Shown in pieces: positions 37,481-46,116 of a stretch of DNA of 64,000 nucleotides; position 1 is the first letter of the stretch, and the number at the start of each line of letters is the position of its first letter. Below the pieces are notes generated by a model, which was given only the letters and a program-made list of their open reading frames with translations, searched no databases and had not been told where the DNA came from. This DNA comes from Deltaproteobacteria bacterium (lineage in GTDB: Bacteria; Desulfobacterota; Desulfobulbia; Desulfobulbales; Desulfocapsaceae), in contig PDQQ01000015.1 of the NCBI GenBank assembly GCA_002747825.1, positions 46,961 to 110,960 on the forward strand. Reading direction: 5' to 3'. A program made the translations under genes and the position numbers.

Positions 37481-38758
37481 CTACATCTTGTCGCCGGAGG
37501 CAGCACCCTGCATCTTGACCTCAACCTTTTCTTTCAGGCCGCCATAATACTCCTTGAGATGGTCAAGAACCTCATCACGACCGAAGTGATCGACAATCTC
37601 GGCACCGTCTGAAAGCGCCTTGCGCAGCTTGGTACCAGAGAGGATAACCCGGTCTTCCTTGGTGTGCGGACAGGTACGCAGAGAGGCCATACCATCACAC
37701 TTATGGCAATAGAAAGTCCAGTCTATCTTCATCGGTTTGCACTGCAGATCCTTTGCCGGATCACCGGTCTTCGGAATGCGGTCAAAAATCTCCTGTGCCT
37801 CGAACAGACCGTAGAAATCGCCAACACCGGCATGGTCACGGCCAATCAGCATATTGTTCACACCGTAGTTCTGACGGAAGGTTGCGTGCAGCAGACCCTC
37901 CCGTGGCCCGGCGTAACGCATATCAAGCGGATAGCCGGCATTGATGACATGCTCTTTGACAAAATACTTGTCAATAAGAATATCAATGGCCTTTACACGG
38001 GTTTTTGCCGGAATATCACCCGGCTTGAGGTTTCCGATAAGAGAGTGAATCAGGACACCGTCGCAGACCTCAATGGCGATCTTTGCCAGAAACTCATGGG
38101 AGCGGTGCATCGGGTTACGCAGCTGCAGGGCGGCAACATTACTCCAACCACGCTCCTCAAACATCGCACGGGTCTCGGCAGGCTTGAGATAGACGCCAGG
38201 GTACTCTTTTTTATAGCCGCCTTCAGAGAGAACCTTCACCGGACCACCGAGGTTGAAGGGTTTCTGGTTCATAACCATAATAACCCCGGGATGATCTTCC
38301 GGAGCCAGCTCCCAGAATTTATCCCCCACAGAATCATCACCCTCACCTTTGAAGACCTTTTCACACTCCCATTTTTTGTCGGCTTCGGTCATTTCATACT
38401 TTTCTTCAACCAACATGGTGGCAAAAATATCGCCGTCTTTTACCAGGGCAATCTCGGAGCCTTCTGCGATTTCAGCAGCATCTTCAGCGGAGACATCAAG
38501 GGTAATAGGCACCGGCCAGAAGGTACCATCGGCAAGCTGAAAATTTTCACAAACACCCTTCCAATCCGCTTTTTTCATAAAGCCGGTCAACGGAGAAAAA
38601 CCACCGATACCAAGCATAATCAAATCACCCTTGGCACGGTCAGAGATCTCAACCTGTTTCAGGCCGGCGGCCTTTTTCTTTTCGGCCTCTCGCTCTGCAC
38701 CCTCAAGTAACGCACAAACCAACCCTTTTCCACCATGGGGGGCCACTAACTCAGACAT
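37481..38758 (-). CDS. sat: Sulfate adenylyltransferase (ATP sulfurylase)
   Basis: Sat activates sulfate as APS with ATP, the first step of dissimilatory sulfate reduction (or the last step of sulfur oxidation run in reverse). The 425-residue homo-oligomeric type has '[10 protein letters not shown]', the active-site '[10 protein letters not shown]' (212-221, QxRNxxHxxH), '[16 protein letters not shown]', '[12 protein letters not shown]' and a zinc-type '[15 protein letters not shown]'. AGAGGTGATCC precedes the ATG. It is a single-gene unit with its own terminator. apr and dsr genes are not in the window. Confidence 0.96.
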   Translation of the reverse strand: MSELVAPHGGKGLVCALLEGAEREAEKKKAAGLKQVEISDRAKGDLIMLGIGGFSPLTGFMKKADWKGVCENFQLADGTFWPVPITLDVSAEDAAEIAEGSEIALVKDGDIFATMLVEEKYEMTEADKKWECEKVFKGEGDDSVGDKFWELAPEDHPGVIMVMNQKPFNLGGPVKVLSEGGYKKEYPGVYLKPAETRAMFEERGWSNVAALQLRNPMHRSHEFLAKIAIEVCDGVLIHSLIGNLKPGDIPAKTRVKAIDILIDKYFVKEHVINAGYPLDMRYAGPREGLLHATFRQNYGVNNMLIGRDHAGVGDFYGLFEAQEIFDRIPKTGDPAKDLQCKPMKIDWTFYCHKCDGMASLRTCPHTKEDRVILSGTKLRKALSDGAEIVDHFGRDEVLDHLKEYYGGLKEKVEVKMQGAASGDKM

Positions 38759-39010
38759 GGATCACCTCTTTTCGTTGTGAGGAGCCCCGAGCTGGGATAG
38801 AAAAACCCAGACTCAATGCTCCTTGTTAATATTAAACCAGCAAAAGCATCAAACGCAAAATCCGTAAACCCAGACTCAAGCAAAACAGTCGAGCAACGTT
38901 GCATCTCCAGTAGCAGATAGTCTTCTTGCCCGATCGAAAGGCCACGGCAAGTAAACAATCCACCTTAAAAGAGACAGCTTTACAAATTCAAGAACACCAA
39001 CAAACAAAGG

Positions 39011-39057
39011 CATTCAGTTTTTCTGAAGTAGCACCTGGCTTGCAAAAAAACTGAATG
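39011..39057. repeat. Inverted repeat with 12-bp arms upstream of sat
   Basis: CATTCAGTTTTT (39011-39022) and AAAAACTGAATG (39046-39057) are perfect complements around 23 bases. The right arm runs into the palindrome at 39052-39065. It could be the end of the pilus operon transcript or a regulatory hairpin for sat. Confidence 0.55.
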
Positions 39058-39065
39058 GCCATTCA
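39052..39065. promoter_or_regulatory. Perfect 14-bp palindrome upstream of sat
   Basis: TGAATGGCCATTCA is a perfect palindrome about 290 bp before sat. It could be a dimeric regulator site, but its distance from sat and the overlap with the adjacent inverted repeat leave its role open. Confidence 0.35.
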
Positions 39066-39223
39066 TGAGTTTCGTTTTTTATAGTAGGCAGGATATGAAA
39101 TGTCAAGTGAAAAGCAGGCAGAGCAGGCTGGCTCGTTGGATGACTGTTGAAAATGTTACAGGCAACCTGCCACCATCTTCAATATGAAAATAGTGAGATT
39201 TCTATCACAGCGAGGGTGAAATA

Positions 39224-40591
39224 TCACAAGCCATAGTCCTTAATTTTGGCCAATAAGGAGGGATAGCTTATCTCCAGAATATCAGCGGCCTTGCTTTTAT
39301 TGCCCGCAACGGAATGCAGGACCTCAGCGATAAGTTTTTTTTCGATAATGCTCTTGGCCTTTTTCAACGACGATGTGCCCAGCTCCTGCAACAGCATATC
39401 GGTTTCCGTTTTCCCCCCCCATTCGGGCAGATGGGCCGCCTCGATAATACGATTTCCGGCGAGTACCGCTGCACGCTCTACAGTATTTTCCAGCTCCCGT
39501 ATATTGCCGGGCCAGTCGTAGTGCATCAGTTTCTGCAGAGCCTCATCTGCAACCTCCTTGATCTTGCAACCCATTGTGTTGTTGATCTTTTCAACAAAAT
39601 GTTCGGCGAGTCGAGGCAGGTCATCCATCCTTTCCCGCAGTGGGGGCAGATGAAATGGCGCGACATTGAGCCGGTAGAACAGGTCGTTGCGAAAACGGTT
39701 TTCTGCAACCTCTTCTTCAAGGTTTTTCGCGGTTGCCGCAATGATCCGCACGTCGACCTTTTTGGCGGCTGCAGCCCCCAGCGGCCGAACCTCTTCTTCC
39801 TGTAAAACCCGCAGGAACTTGACCTGCAGGGCGGCGGGGAGTTCTCCAATCTCATCGAGAAAGAGTGTCCCTTGATGCGCTTGTTCAAACAGCCCTTTTC
39901 TGTCGGTATCGGCACCGGTAAAGGCCCCTTTCCGATAGCCAAAAAACTCGCTTTCAAGTAGTTCCGCAGGGATACTACCGCAGTTCACCGCCACAAAACT
40001 CTTGTCTCTTCGCGGACTTGCCTGATGAATGCCGCGGGCGAAAAGCTCTTTGCCTGTGCCACTTTTACCGGTGATCAAAACGCTTGTCTTATAACGGGCG
40101 ACCTTGCCGGCAGCGTCAATCAAGGCGAGCATAGCTGCATTTCCGGTAATGATGGCTTCAAACCCCTGTCTGCCCTGTAACTCAAGAACCTGTTTTTTCA
40201 AAAGCAGGTTTTCTCTCCTCAGCTTCACGCGTTCTGCCGCTTTTTGCAGGACAAGGACGACCTCACCGCTCTTAAACGGTTTGGTGATAAAGTCAAAGGC
40301 CCCAAGGTTCATCGCCTCAACCGCGCTGTCGATCGTGCCGTAGGCTGACATCATGATGACAACGGTGTCTTTTGTATCGATGGCCTTAAACTGCTGCAAA
40401 AAAGAGATGCCATCAAGACCCGGCATTTTCAGATCGCAAAGAACAAAATCGTAATCATCCTTTTGCACCGCGGCCAGAGCCTGCCTGCCATCAGCGGCAA
40501 GGGCCACCTCAAAGCCGGCACGACTGGTCACAGAAAACAGCAGATGCCGCATATTTTCTTCATCATCAACAATAAGTAACCTATCTGCCAC
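39224..40591 (-). CDS. Sigma-54-dependent response regulator of the pilus cluster (PilR-like)
   Basis: A 455-residue NtrC-class activator: receiver domain ('[12 protein letters not shown]', '[12 protein letters not shown]', '[10 protein letters not shown]'), sigma-54 AAA+ domain ('[15 protein letters not shown]', 'GAFTGA', '[15 protein letters not shown]') and Fis-type HTH ('[20 protein letters not shown]'). The start is a GTG with CAGGAG upstream. It begins 21 bp after a sensor kinase and is at the end of a cluster headed by pilA, whose promoter is a clear sigma-54 type, so a PilR role is the simplest reading. Confidence 0.88.
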   Translation of the reverse strand: MADRLLIVDDEENMRHLLFSVTSRAGFEVALAADGRQALAAVQKDDYDFVLCDLKMPGLDGISFLQQFKAIDTKDTVVIMMSAYGTIDSAVEAMNLGAFDFITKPFKSGEVVLVLQKAAERVKLRRENLLLKKQVLELQGRQGFEAIITGNAAMLALIDAAGKVARYKTSVLITGKSGTGKELFARGIHQASPRRDKSFVAVNCGSIPAELLESEFFGYRKGAFTGADTDRKGLFEQAHQGTLFLDEIGELPAALQVKFLRVLQEEEVRPLGAAAAKKVDVRIIAATAKNLEEEVAENRFRNDLFYRLNVAPFHLPPLRERMDDLPRLAEHFVEKINNTMGCKIKEVADEALQKLMHYDWPGNIRELENTVERAAVLAGNRIIEAAHLPEWGGKTETDMLLQELGTSSLKKAKSIIEKKLIAEVLHSVAGNKSKAADILEISYPSLLAKIKDYGL

Positions 40592-40612
40592 CTTTACCTG
40601 CTCCTGTATGCT

Positions 40613-42118
40613 TTATTCCACAAAAACGGGAATCTGTATATGCACGGCAAACCCGCCCTGTTCACGATTACGCACAGAGATGGAGCCGGCAAACTGTTTG
40701 ACGAGAGTATAGGAGACGGCAAGCCCCAGGCCCGTACCCTTGCCCGGCTGTTTCGTCGTATAAAAAGGGTCAAACAGATTGTTAAGGGCTTCAGGATCAA
40801 CACCGGGGCCGTTGTCCTCTATAATCACCAGAAGACTTCTTTCTCCATTGGTTGTGCATTTTTCCAGTATCTGTACACGGATTTTCCCCTCTTCCGGATT
40901 GCCTTCCAGAACCGCATCGACGCTGTTGAGCAGACAGTTGAGAAACACCTGACGAAGGCTGTCGGCATCGGCCGCAACCGAAGGCAAAACATCCGGCCGA
41001 TCTAACTGAAAACCTATCTCTTTATTGTCACCTTTCTGGCAAAAGAGCCCCACAAGATCTTCCAGGATTACCCCAAGATCGACCGCAACCAGTTCTATAG
41101 ACGGCCTTCTGGCGCAGTCAAGCAGTTGGCGGATAATCTTTTCGATCCGTTCAACCTCACTGGCAGCCCTTGATACATATTGCACGCTGTCATCTTGTTC
41201 GGCAAGTTGCTGTTCGAGCAGCTCAAGATAGCCTTTGACAATAGACAATGGATTGCCCACCTCATGGGCAAGCCCGGCGGACATCCTGCCGACAGAGGCA
41301 AGCTTTTCTGCCTGGACAATCTCGTTGCGCGCCTGTTTCAGTTCATCATTACTCTGCTGAAGCGCCTCGACGGTAAGGCGCAATTGCCGGTTATCGGTGT
41401 CAATGCGCTTGAGCATCTGCTTCAGCCGGTAGGCAATCTGGGCAAACTCGCCGGTCTGAGGATTGATAAAGCTCGCCGGATCGCTGCTGTCTCTATAGTT
41501 ATCGGCGATCTGCACCACCTTTTCCAGAGGACGCACAACAATCTTCAACATCCTGAAAAAACCGACAGTTGTGAATAGTAAGGCCGTAACTAAAAGATAC
41601 ACCGGGAGAGTGCCTTTCCCGTCGAAAACGTGTGAGAAGACGGTGTCTAAGGGACCAGCAACCACAATACTACCAACGATCCGCCCTTGTTTCTTAAGTG
41701 GCAGGCTGGCAGTAAAAAAACGAGGTTTCCTGAGAATAAGACCTTGGGGCCTTGCTATCTGAAAAACGGTCTCACCAGAACCAGCAGTCTGAAAAAGCAA
41801 CGTTTTCATTTTTTCTGGCTGTCCACAAGAGATTTTTGCTTCACCGACACGACCATCCCGCAACAGGTACAGGCAGGAGAGGCTCTCTTCTACGAAAAAA
41901 CGCTCCACAACCTCGAAAGACTCACCCGGCGGGAGAGCATCCCAGGAGGTTTCGAGCTGACGTCCGGCATTTTTCAGACTTCGCTGGATCTGTGAGGTCT
42001 GCCGGAGAAGGCTCTCTTTCTGCCAGAGCACAAGAGCGACAAAGGTGATAGAACACATGCCAAGGATCAGCAGCACAAAGAGGGCGATTGCAATCTGCAC
42101 TTTGAGATTTCTGAGCAT
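40613..42118 (-). CDS. Sensor histidine kinase of the pilus cluster (PilS-like position)
   Basis: The 501-residue kinase has a membrane helix near the start ('IAIALFVLLILGMCSITFVA'), a periplasmic sensor of about 130 residues, a second helix ('LPVYLLVTALLFTTVGFF'), a HAMP-like region, the phospho-acceptor box 'AGLAHEVGNPLSIVKGYLEL', and the ATPase domain with 'DNGPGVDPE' and 'KGTGLGLAVSY'. AAGGAT precedes the ATG at 42118. Classical PilS has six helices and a PAS domain; this one has two helices and a periplasmic sensor, so it is PilS by position only. Confidence 0.88.
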   Translation of the reverse strand: MLRNLKVQIAIALFVLLILGMCSITFVALVLWQKESLLRQTSQIQRSLKNAGRQLETSWDALPPGESFEVVERFFVEESLSCLYLLRDGRVGEAKISCGQPEKMKTLLFQTAGSGETVFQIARPQGLILRKPRFFTASLPLKKQGRIVGSIVVAGPLDTVFSHVFDGKGTLPVYLLVTALLFTTVGFFRMLKIVVRPLEKVVQIADNYRDSSDPASFINPQTGEFAQIAYRLKQMLKRIDTDNRQLRLTVEALQQSNDELKQARNEIVQAEKLASVGRMSAGLAHEVGNPLSIVKGYLELLEQQLAEQDDSVQYVSRAASEVERIEKIIRQLLDCARRPSIELVAVDLGVILEDLVGLFCQKGDNKEIGFQLDRPDVLPSVAADADSLRQVFLNCLLNSVDAVLEGNPEEGKIRVQILEKCTTNGERSLLVIIEDNGPGVDPEALNNLFDPFYTTKQPGKGTGLGLAVSYTLVKQFAGSISVRNREQGGFAVHIQIPVFVE

Positions 42119-42276
42119 TGCGAAATCCTTATCAAGTGGATTACCGAAGGGGTTGTCGTATTGCAAACCCAAAGAAAAGAGGCACTCCTTCTGCCGACAA
42201 GTGCGGTGCAACAAAAAAAGATCTTGCGGTTTTACCGCGTAGAGTCGTCTGAACCCTCTGCCGATAAGAGCTCTGT

Positions 42277-43041
42277 CTAGCGAATATCCCGACGGTTAAA
42301 GATACTCAGGGTAAGAACAATAACAAGGATCGTATAGCTTGTTGCATACAACAGCGACAGAGAAAACTCAACCCAGGGGATGTCAATCCCGTGAACGACC
42401 CTGGCCTTGTAGTTCAGCGACTCAAGGTTGGGAAAGCTGTAGTAAAAAACGTCTGCGGCCTTTTTCAACAACGGATTCTCAGTGTTTGCCACCAACTGCC
42501 TGAAATCCACGGTAAGATGGCCGATCACAAAGACCACAAGCGTACACAGACCGCTCAAAAAAGGGGAAACGCAGGCCGAAAAGAGCAGTGCCACGGCCAG
42601 CATCAGCTGCAGTTCAAACCATATTGCAACAATGGCAACGAACAGTTCCCAGGGAATGGTCGGCTCTTTCATATAACAGAGAGCCAACAGACCGGCGGTC
42701 ATAACAAGCACCTCGACCAGAAGGGTGAGCGACAATCCGAGGTATTTGCCGATGATAAACTGGCTGCGGGAAATCGGATTAGAGAGGATAACATAAATCG
42801 TTCTCTTCTCCATCTCCTTATAGACCAGATTTATACCGACAAAGATGGCGATCAGAACCCCAAACAGAGAGATTGCCGCCAGGCCGAAGTCCTTGATGAT
42901 TTTTATCTCATCACCGATGGTCAGATTGCCAAGTACCAGAGAAAAGCCGAGCATCAAGGTAGCGAAGGCCAGCAGGCTGTAAAAGATCCGGTCCCGGATT
43001 GATTCTCTAAAGGTATTTAAGGCAAGGGCTGCGATTTTCAT
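42277..43041 (-). CDS. ABC transporter permease (PilI-like position)
   Basis: A 254-residue ABC-2 type permease with about six membrane helices; the N-terminal 'NTFRESIRDRIFYSLL' and 'EKRTIYVILSNPISRSQFIIGKYLG' (read in parts) are typical of this permease type. It overlaps the upstream ATPase gene by four bases, making a transporter pair. In Myxococcus the ABC proteins PilH and PilI, encoded next to pilA, are needed for pilus assembly; the position here suggests the same role. The substrate is unknown. Confidence 0.85.
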   Translation of the reverse strand: MKIAALALNTFRESIRDRIFYSLLAFATLMLGFSLVLGNLTIGDEIKIIKDFGLAAISLFGVLIAIFVGINLVYKEMEKRTIYVILSNPISRSQFIIGKYLGLSLTLLVEVLVMTAGLLALCYMKEPTIPWELFVAIVAIWFELQLMLAVALLFSACVSPFLSGLCTLVVFVIGHLTVDFRQLVANTENPLLKKAADVFYYSFPNLESLNYKARVVHGIDIPWVEFSLSLLYATSYTILVIVLTLSIFNRRDIR

Positions 43042-43958
43042 TGTCTCTTTTCTTTTTCGGACTGGTTGTAAAAATCTTCAAGGTTCATTCGTTGCGGCCC
43101 AAAGGAGAGTACCCTGCCGCCGCCGGCATCAATCTTCTTGACCATCTCTTTGGCCGCCTGCTCCTCGTCGACACTGAGCAGGATCTGATTTTCGGTTTGA
43201 TGGACAATATACGTTTCAAAATCGGTGCCTCCAGGGAGGCTGCTGCAGGTGATCTCCCAATGGGCCACCCTGTCCTCGAGCATCTTGCTGACCTGGACGA
43301 TCTCCTGGAGTCTTCCTTCTTTGATAAGCGCCGCCCGATCACACATCACCTCAACATCGCTGAGGATATGCGAGGAGAAGACAATGGTCTTGCCCTGATC
43401 GCGGCAGCCAAGAATAATATCACGCATCTGCTTTCTGCCGATAGGGTCAAGACCGGACATCGGCTCATCAAGGATCAGGATATCAGGGTCATTGACCAGG
43501 GCCTGGGCAATACCGATACGCTGCAGCATGCCGCGCGAAAATTTCTTCAGAGAACGCCTGCGGGCATGGCGCAAACCAACAAGCTCAAGCAGCTCGGGAA
43601 CACGTTTTTTTCTGGCCGCAGCATCCATTCCCCGCAATCTGCCATAAAAATGCAGCGACTCTTCGGCGGTGAGGTACATATAAAAATACGGATTCTCCGG
43701 CAGGTAGCCGATCCGTTCCCGGGCCTTTCGGTCGGCAGGAGCCCCAAAAATTGCGAGGCTACCGCTATCCGGGCGGATAAGATCGAGAATCACCTTAAAG
43801 GTGGTGGTCTTGCCGGCGCCATTCGGGCCAAGATAGCCCAGCACCTCCCCCTGTTGCACTTCCAGCGAGAGATCGTGTAAGGCAACGAATTTTCTGCCCC
43901 AGAAACCAACCCGGTAAATTTTATTAACACCCGTTAAGGTTATTGCAGATATTGACAT
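43038..43958 (-). CDS. ABC transporter ATP-binding protein (PilH-like position)
   Basis: The 306-residue ATPase has Walker A 'GPNGAGKTTT', the signature 'KFSRGMLQRIGIAQAL', Walker B 'DILILDEPMSGLDP', and the H-loop 'FSSHIL'. A C-terminal extension of about 80 residues follows, as in CcmA/NatA-like drug-type ATPases. The ATG at 43958 is chosen because similarity starts there; a longer form adds 15 residues. It pairs with the overlapping permease and lies downstream of the pilin and TPR genes, an order like Myxococcus pilA-pilG-pilH-pilI. Confidence 0.9.
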   Translation of the reverse strand: MSISAITLTGVNKIYRVGFWGRKFVALHDLSLEVQQGEVLGYLGPNGAGKTTTFKVILDLIRPDSGSLAIFGAPADRKARERIGYLPENPYFYMYLTAEESLHFYGRLRGMDAAARKKRVPELLELVGLRHARRRSLKKFSRGMLQRIGIAQALVNDPDILILDEPMSGLDPIGRKQMRDIILGCRDQGKTIVFSSHILSDVEVMCDRAALIKEGRLQEIVQVSKMLEDRVAHWEITCSSLPGGTDFETYIVHQTENQILLSVDEEQAAKEMVKKIDAGGGRVLSFGPQRMNLEDFYNQSEKEKRQ

Positions 43959-44090
43959 AAGATAGAAATACCCAAATGTATAATGATCTATTTTTATAGA
44001 CAACTCTGTTCGGAGACAGAGAATTATATCTCGAGGTTCCCGATTCCATTCTTTATTGTTGATGACAGACTCTCTGTCCAGGCATGCAGA

Positions 44091-45044
44091 TTATAAGAAA
44101 GGAACTGGAGGATTTTTCTTGTTTTCAGGCCCAAGACCTTGTTTTTGACGTTTTTTGAGAGGGCCTTTCATTGACATATCGTCCACCTGAGACGTTGTCT
44201 GTATCGTCCCGTCGGCCCCGCTGATATAGTAACGGCCGCCTAAAGGCTCTTCCGGCAGGCTTGCCAGGATGCCGGATTCTACCAGTTCTGAGAGACGCTG
44301 TAACTGTTTTCCTGTTGTCTGCTGATAGTTTTCTTTTGCCTGGGAGAGGTGCAGCAGATTCTGCTTAACCTGTATCTCTTTAATTCTTTTAAGATATTTT
44401 TCTTTTATCTCCGGCGTTGCCGCATTTTCCGCCATTTCTTCAAGAAATGGTATAGCAACGCCCGGATCATCGGTATTGGCATAGAGCCGGGCCACCAGCA
44501 TTGGCAGATATTTGGGGCTCTGTGGAAAAGAGGCCGCCATTTCAAGGTAGCGGGCCGCAGTCTGGTAGTCCTGCTTGTGGTACATATAGTTAAAGGCGGT
44601 AAAGAAGGGCAGATACCAGTAACGGTGGTGGTGTTTGGGGACGTTTTCCATCCCCTTTTTCAAGATGGCAATGCTTTTATCAACATTGATAATTTGCGAA
44701 CTATAGATAATGCCGCCAAATTCGTAGGGGTCATCAAAATAGGGATCAAGGCTTGTGGTCACATCGATCAGCTGGTAGAGCCAGGGAAATTTTTTATCGC
44801 TTCGGAAATGTTCGCCCAGATAGCCAATACTCTTTATCCAGAGCAGATCCGCCAGGACCTCATCAAAGTCAAGCGCGGCCCCTTTCAAAAAAGCACCTGA
44901 AGGCAAGTACTTAAAGTCTTCAGCGGAATCAACAGGAGGAAAAAGGCCCGTTTGTGTTCGTTGTATGCCATGGACGAACAGGGCAGAAAGGAAAAAAAGG
45001 ACAATGATCCGAAAGGGTACCTGCTTAAGCCAAGATAGACGCAT
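44091..45044 (-). CDS. TPR-like envelope protein downstream of pilin (PilG-like position)
   Basis: A 317-residue protein with one N-terminal membrane anchor ('FRIIVLFFLSALFVHGI') and helical repeats in the middle that look like degenerate tetratricopeptide repeats ('YQTAARYLEMAASFPQSP', 'AIPFLEEMAENAATPEIK'). The C-terminus is Lys/Gln/Pro rich. It follows pilA after a strong hairpin and precedes the ABC pair. Position matches PilG of Myxococcus, but I cannot confirm sequence homology. It is likely periplasmic or membrane-anchored. Confidence 0.75.
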   Translation of the reverse strand: MRLSWLKQVPFRIIVLFFLSALFVHGIQRTQTGLFPPVDSAEDFKYLPSGAFLKGAALDFDEVLADLLWIKSIGYLGEHFRSDKKFPWLYQLIDVTTSLDPYFDDPYEFGGIIYSSQIINVDKSIAILKKGMENVPKHHHRYWYLPFFTAFNYMYHKQDYQTAARYLEMAASFPQSPKYLPMLVARLYANTDDPGVAIPFLEEMAENAATPEIKEKYLKRIKEIQVKQNLLHLSQAKENYQQTTGKQLQRLSELVESGILASLPEEPLGGRYYISGADGTIQTTSQVDDMSMKGPLKKRQKQGLGPENKKNPPVPFL

Positions 45045-45073
45045 AGAGCACTTGAGCGAGAAGATATAAAGTA

Positions 45074-45107
45074 AAGGTCGCTTTACCGCTGTCGGTAAAG
45101 CGACCTT
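45074..45107 (-). terminator. Strong hairpin after pilA (terminator or attenuator)
   Basis: A perfect 15-bp stem (AAGGTCGCTTTACCG with CGGTAAAGCGACCTT) and four-base loop lies 40 bp after the pilA stop, followed on the minus strand by a U-rich stretch (TTTACTTTATATCTT). It is a good terminator candidate between pilA and the downstream TPR gene, and could let pilin be made in excess. Confidence 0.8.
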
Positions 45108-45146
45108 CTACCAAATAATTATGTCGTTAAGCTGCTTGGCAGTTTC

Positions 45147-45674
45147 TTAGAACTCACCAGGTGCAAGATCGACGATATTGGTCGCAGTGGTGTCAGATTC
45201 ATAGCCTCCCAATGTACCATCACCATCAAGATCGCCGATAGTCGTGAAATATGCCGTCGTCCCCACTGCTATCGGAGTAGCGTCTGTACTACCTGCTATC
45301 GGATTAGCAACGGAACCTACTGCTGAAGCGTTTGCAACTGCATAGGAATAGAAGACATTACCGGCTGGGGCAAAGCCTATAGTATCGAAGGAGTCGGTAC
45401 CAGCACCCCAAGCTCGTTTAGCTGCGGTCGGGGCACCAGTAGGTCTTTGGCCAGTTTCCAAATAGGTGTTATATTCTGCTGCGTATGCCTCAGCACTAGT
45501 TCGAATGCCGCCAATATTGGTTTTGGCTTCAGAGGTCTTGGCCTTTAACTGATAGCGCAGAAAGTTGGGGATGGCGATCGCGGCCAGGATACCGATAATG
45601 GCGACAACGATCATCAGCTCGATCAGAGTAAAACCCTCTTTGTTTTGCAGTTTCTTTACCAGATTCAATTTCAT
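45147..45674 (-). CDS. pilA: Type IV pilin with EF-hand-like loop
   Basis: PilA is the major subunit of the pilus. The 175-residue prepilin has the class III leader cut between G14 and F15 (KEGFTLIEL), the Glu at mature position 5, and the hydrophobic N-terminal helix. The globular part contains a canonical 12-residue EF-hand loop (148-159, DLDGDGTLGGYE) with Asp at 1, 3, 5, Gly at 6, Leu at 8 and Glu at 12. There is no C-terminal disulfide pair; the mature protein has no cysteine. AAAGGAG precedes the ATG. A sigma-54 promoter lies about 90-107 bp upstream. Confidence 0.96.
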   Translation of the reverse strand: MKLNLVKKLQNKEGFTLIELMIVVAIIGILAAIAIPNFLRYQLKAKTSEAKTNIGGIRTSAEAYAAEYNTYLETGQRPTGAPTAAKRAWGAGTDSFDTIGFAPAGNVFYSYAVANASAVGSVANPIAGSTDATPIAVGTTAYFTTIGDLDGDGTLGGYESDTTATNIVDLAPGEF

Positions 45675-46116
45675 GACGTACTTCTCCTTTACACATTGTT
45701 TTGTAATGATGCCTGGCAGAGCCAGACGTTTGTGAACAACATTTTGTTCGTTTGCCCCTTATTGAGCAAGCTGCGTGCCAAACAAGAAAAAATAAAAAAT
45801 ATTTTTTATTTATTCAATGATATCAATCAATAAAAGACATTGCATCTTGCGAAGAGAAAGTCGGCAAAAAATTTTCACCCGCTTTTTCCGGCAGACTCTG
45901 CCGCAAAAACGTCAGTCTGCTGACAAAAAATGTCATCTGCGACCGCAAAGAGGCTTTTTTACTCCGTCGCTTGTAACGTCTCACAGGGGAAAACATATTG
46001 AGATGAAGATTTTTTTACGAGTAACTGCTCTGACGGTACCCCAGATGTCAACAAGCACTCGCCTATGCGGGGAGTCGTGGTCGTCTAAAGATCGGGTGCC
46101 GATGAGTAGTCCCTGT
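45675..46116. other. pilA promoter region and glmM 3' flank
   Basis: About 440 bp between glmM and pilA, both on the minus strand. The pilA-proximal part holds the sigma-54 promoter and, upstream of it, an almost pure A/T tract (about 45785-45835) where an activator or IHF could bend the DNA. The rest shows no gene; the plus-strand frame 45817-46227 and the minus frame 45981-46334 overlap glmM and are rejected. Confidence 0.6.
45766..45781 (-). promoter_or_regulatory. Sigma-54 (-24/-12) promoter of pilA
   Basis: On the minus strand TTGGCAC-N5-TTGC matches the sigma-54 consensus exactly. The predicted transcript would start near 45755, giving an 80-base leader before the pilA ATG at 45674, with AAAGGAG just ahead of the start. 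An A/T tract lies directly upstream, where enhancer and bending proteins would bind. This fits activation by the sigma-54 regulator encoded at the other end of the cluster. Confidence 0.88.

Larger units (their letters stand above)
38759..39223. other. sat upstream region
   Basis: About 465 bp between sat and the sigma-54 regulator gene, both on the minus strand, so it contains the sat promoter and the 3' end of the pilus cluster. It holds an A+T-rich palindromic core (TTAATATTAA, 38826-38835) 68 bp before sat and two symmetric elements at 39011-39065. A short frame over the sat start (38746-38958) is not called. Confidence 0.5.

Noticed and set aside
38746..38958. 70-codon frame over the sat start
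   Set aside because: It overlaps the sat start and ribosome site on the same strand, with no family similarity.
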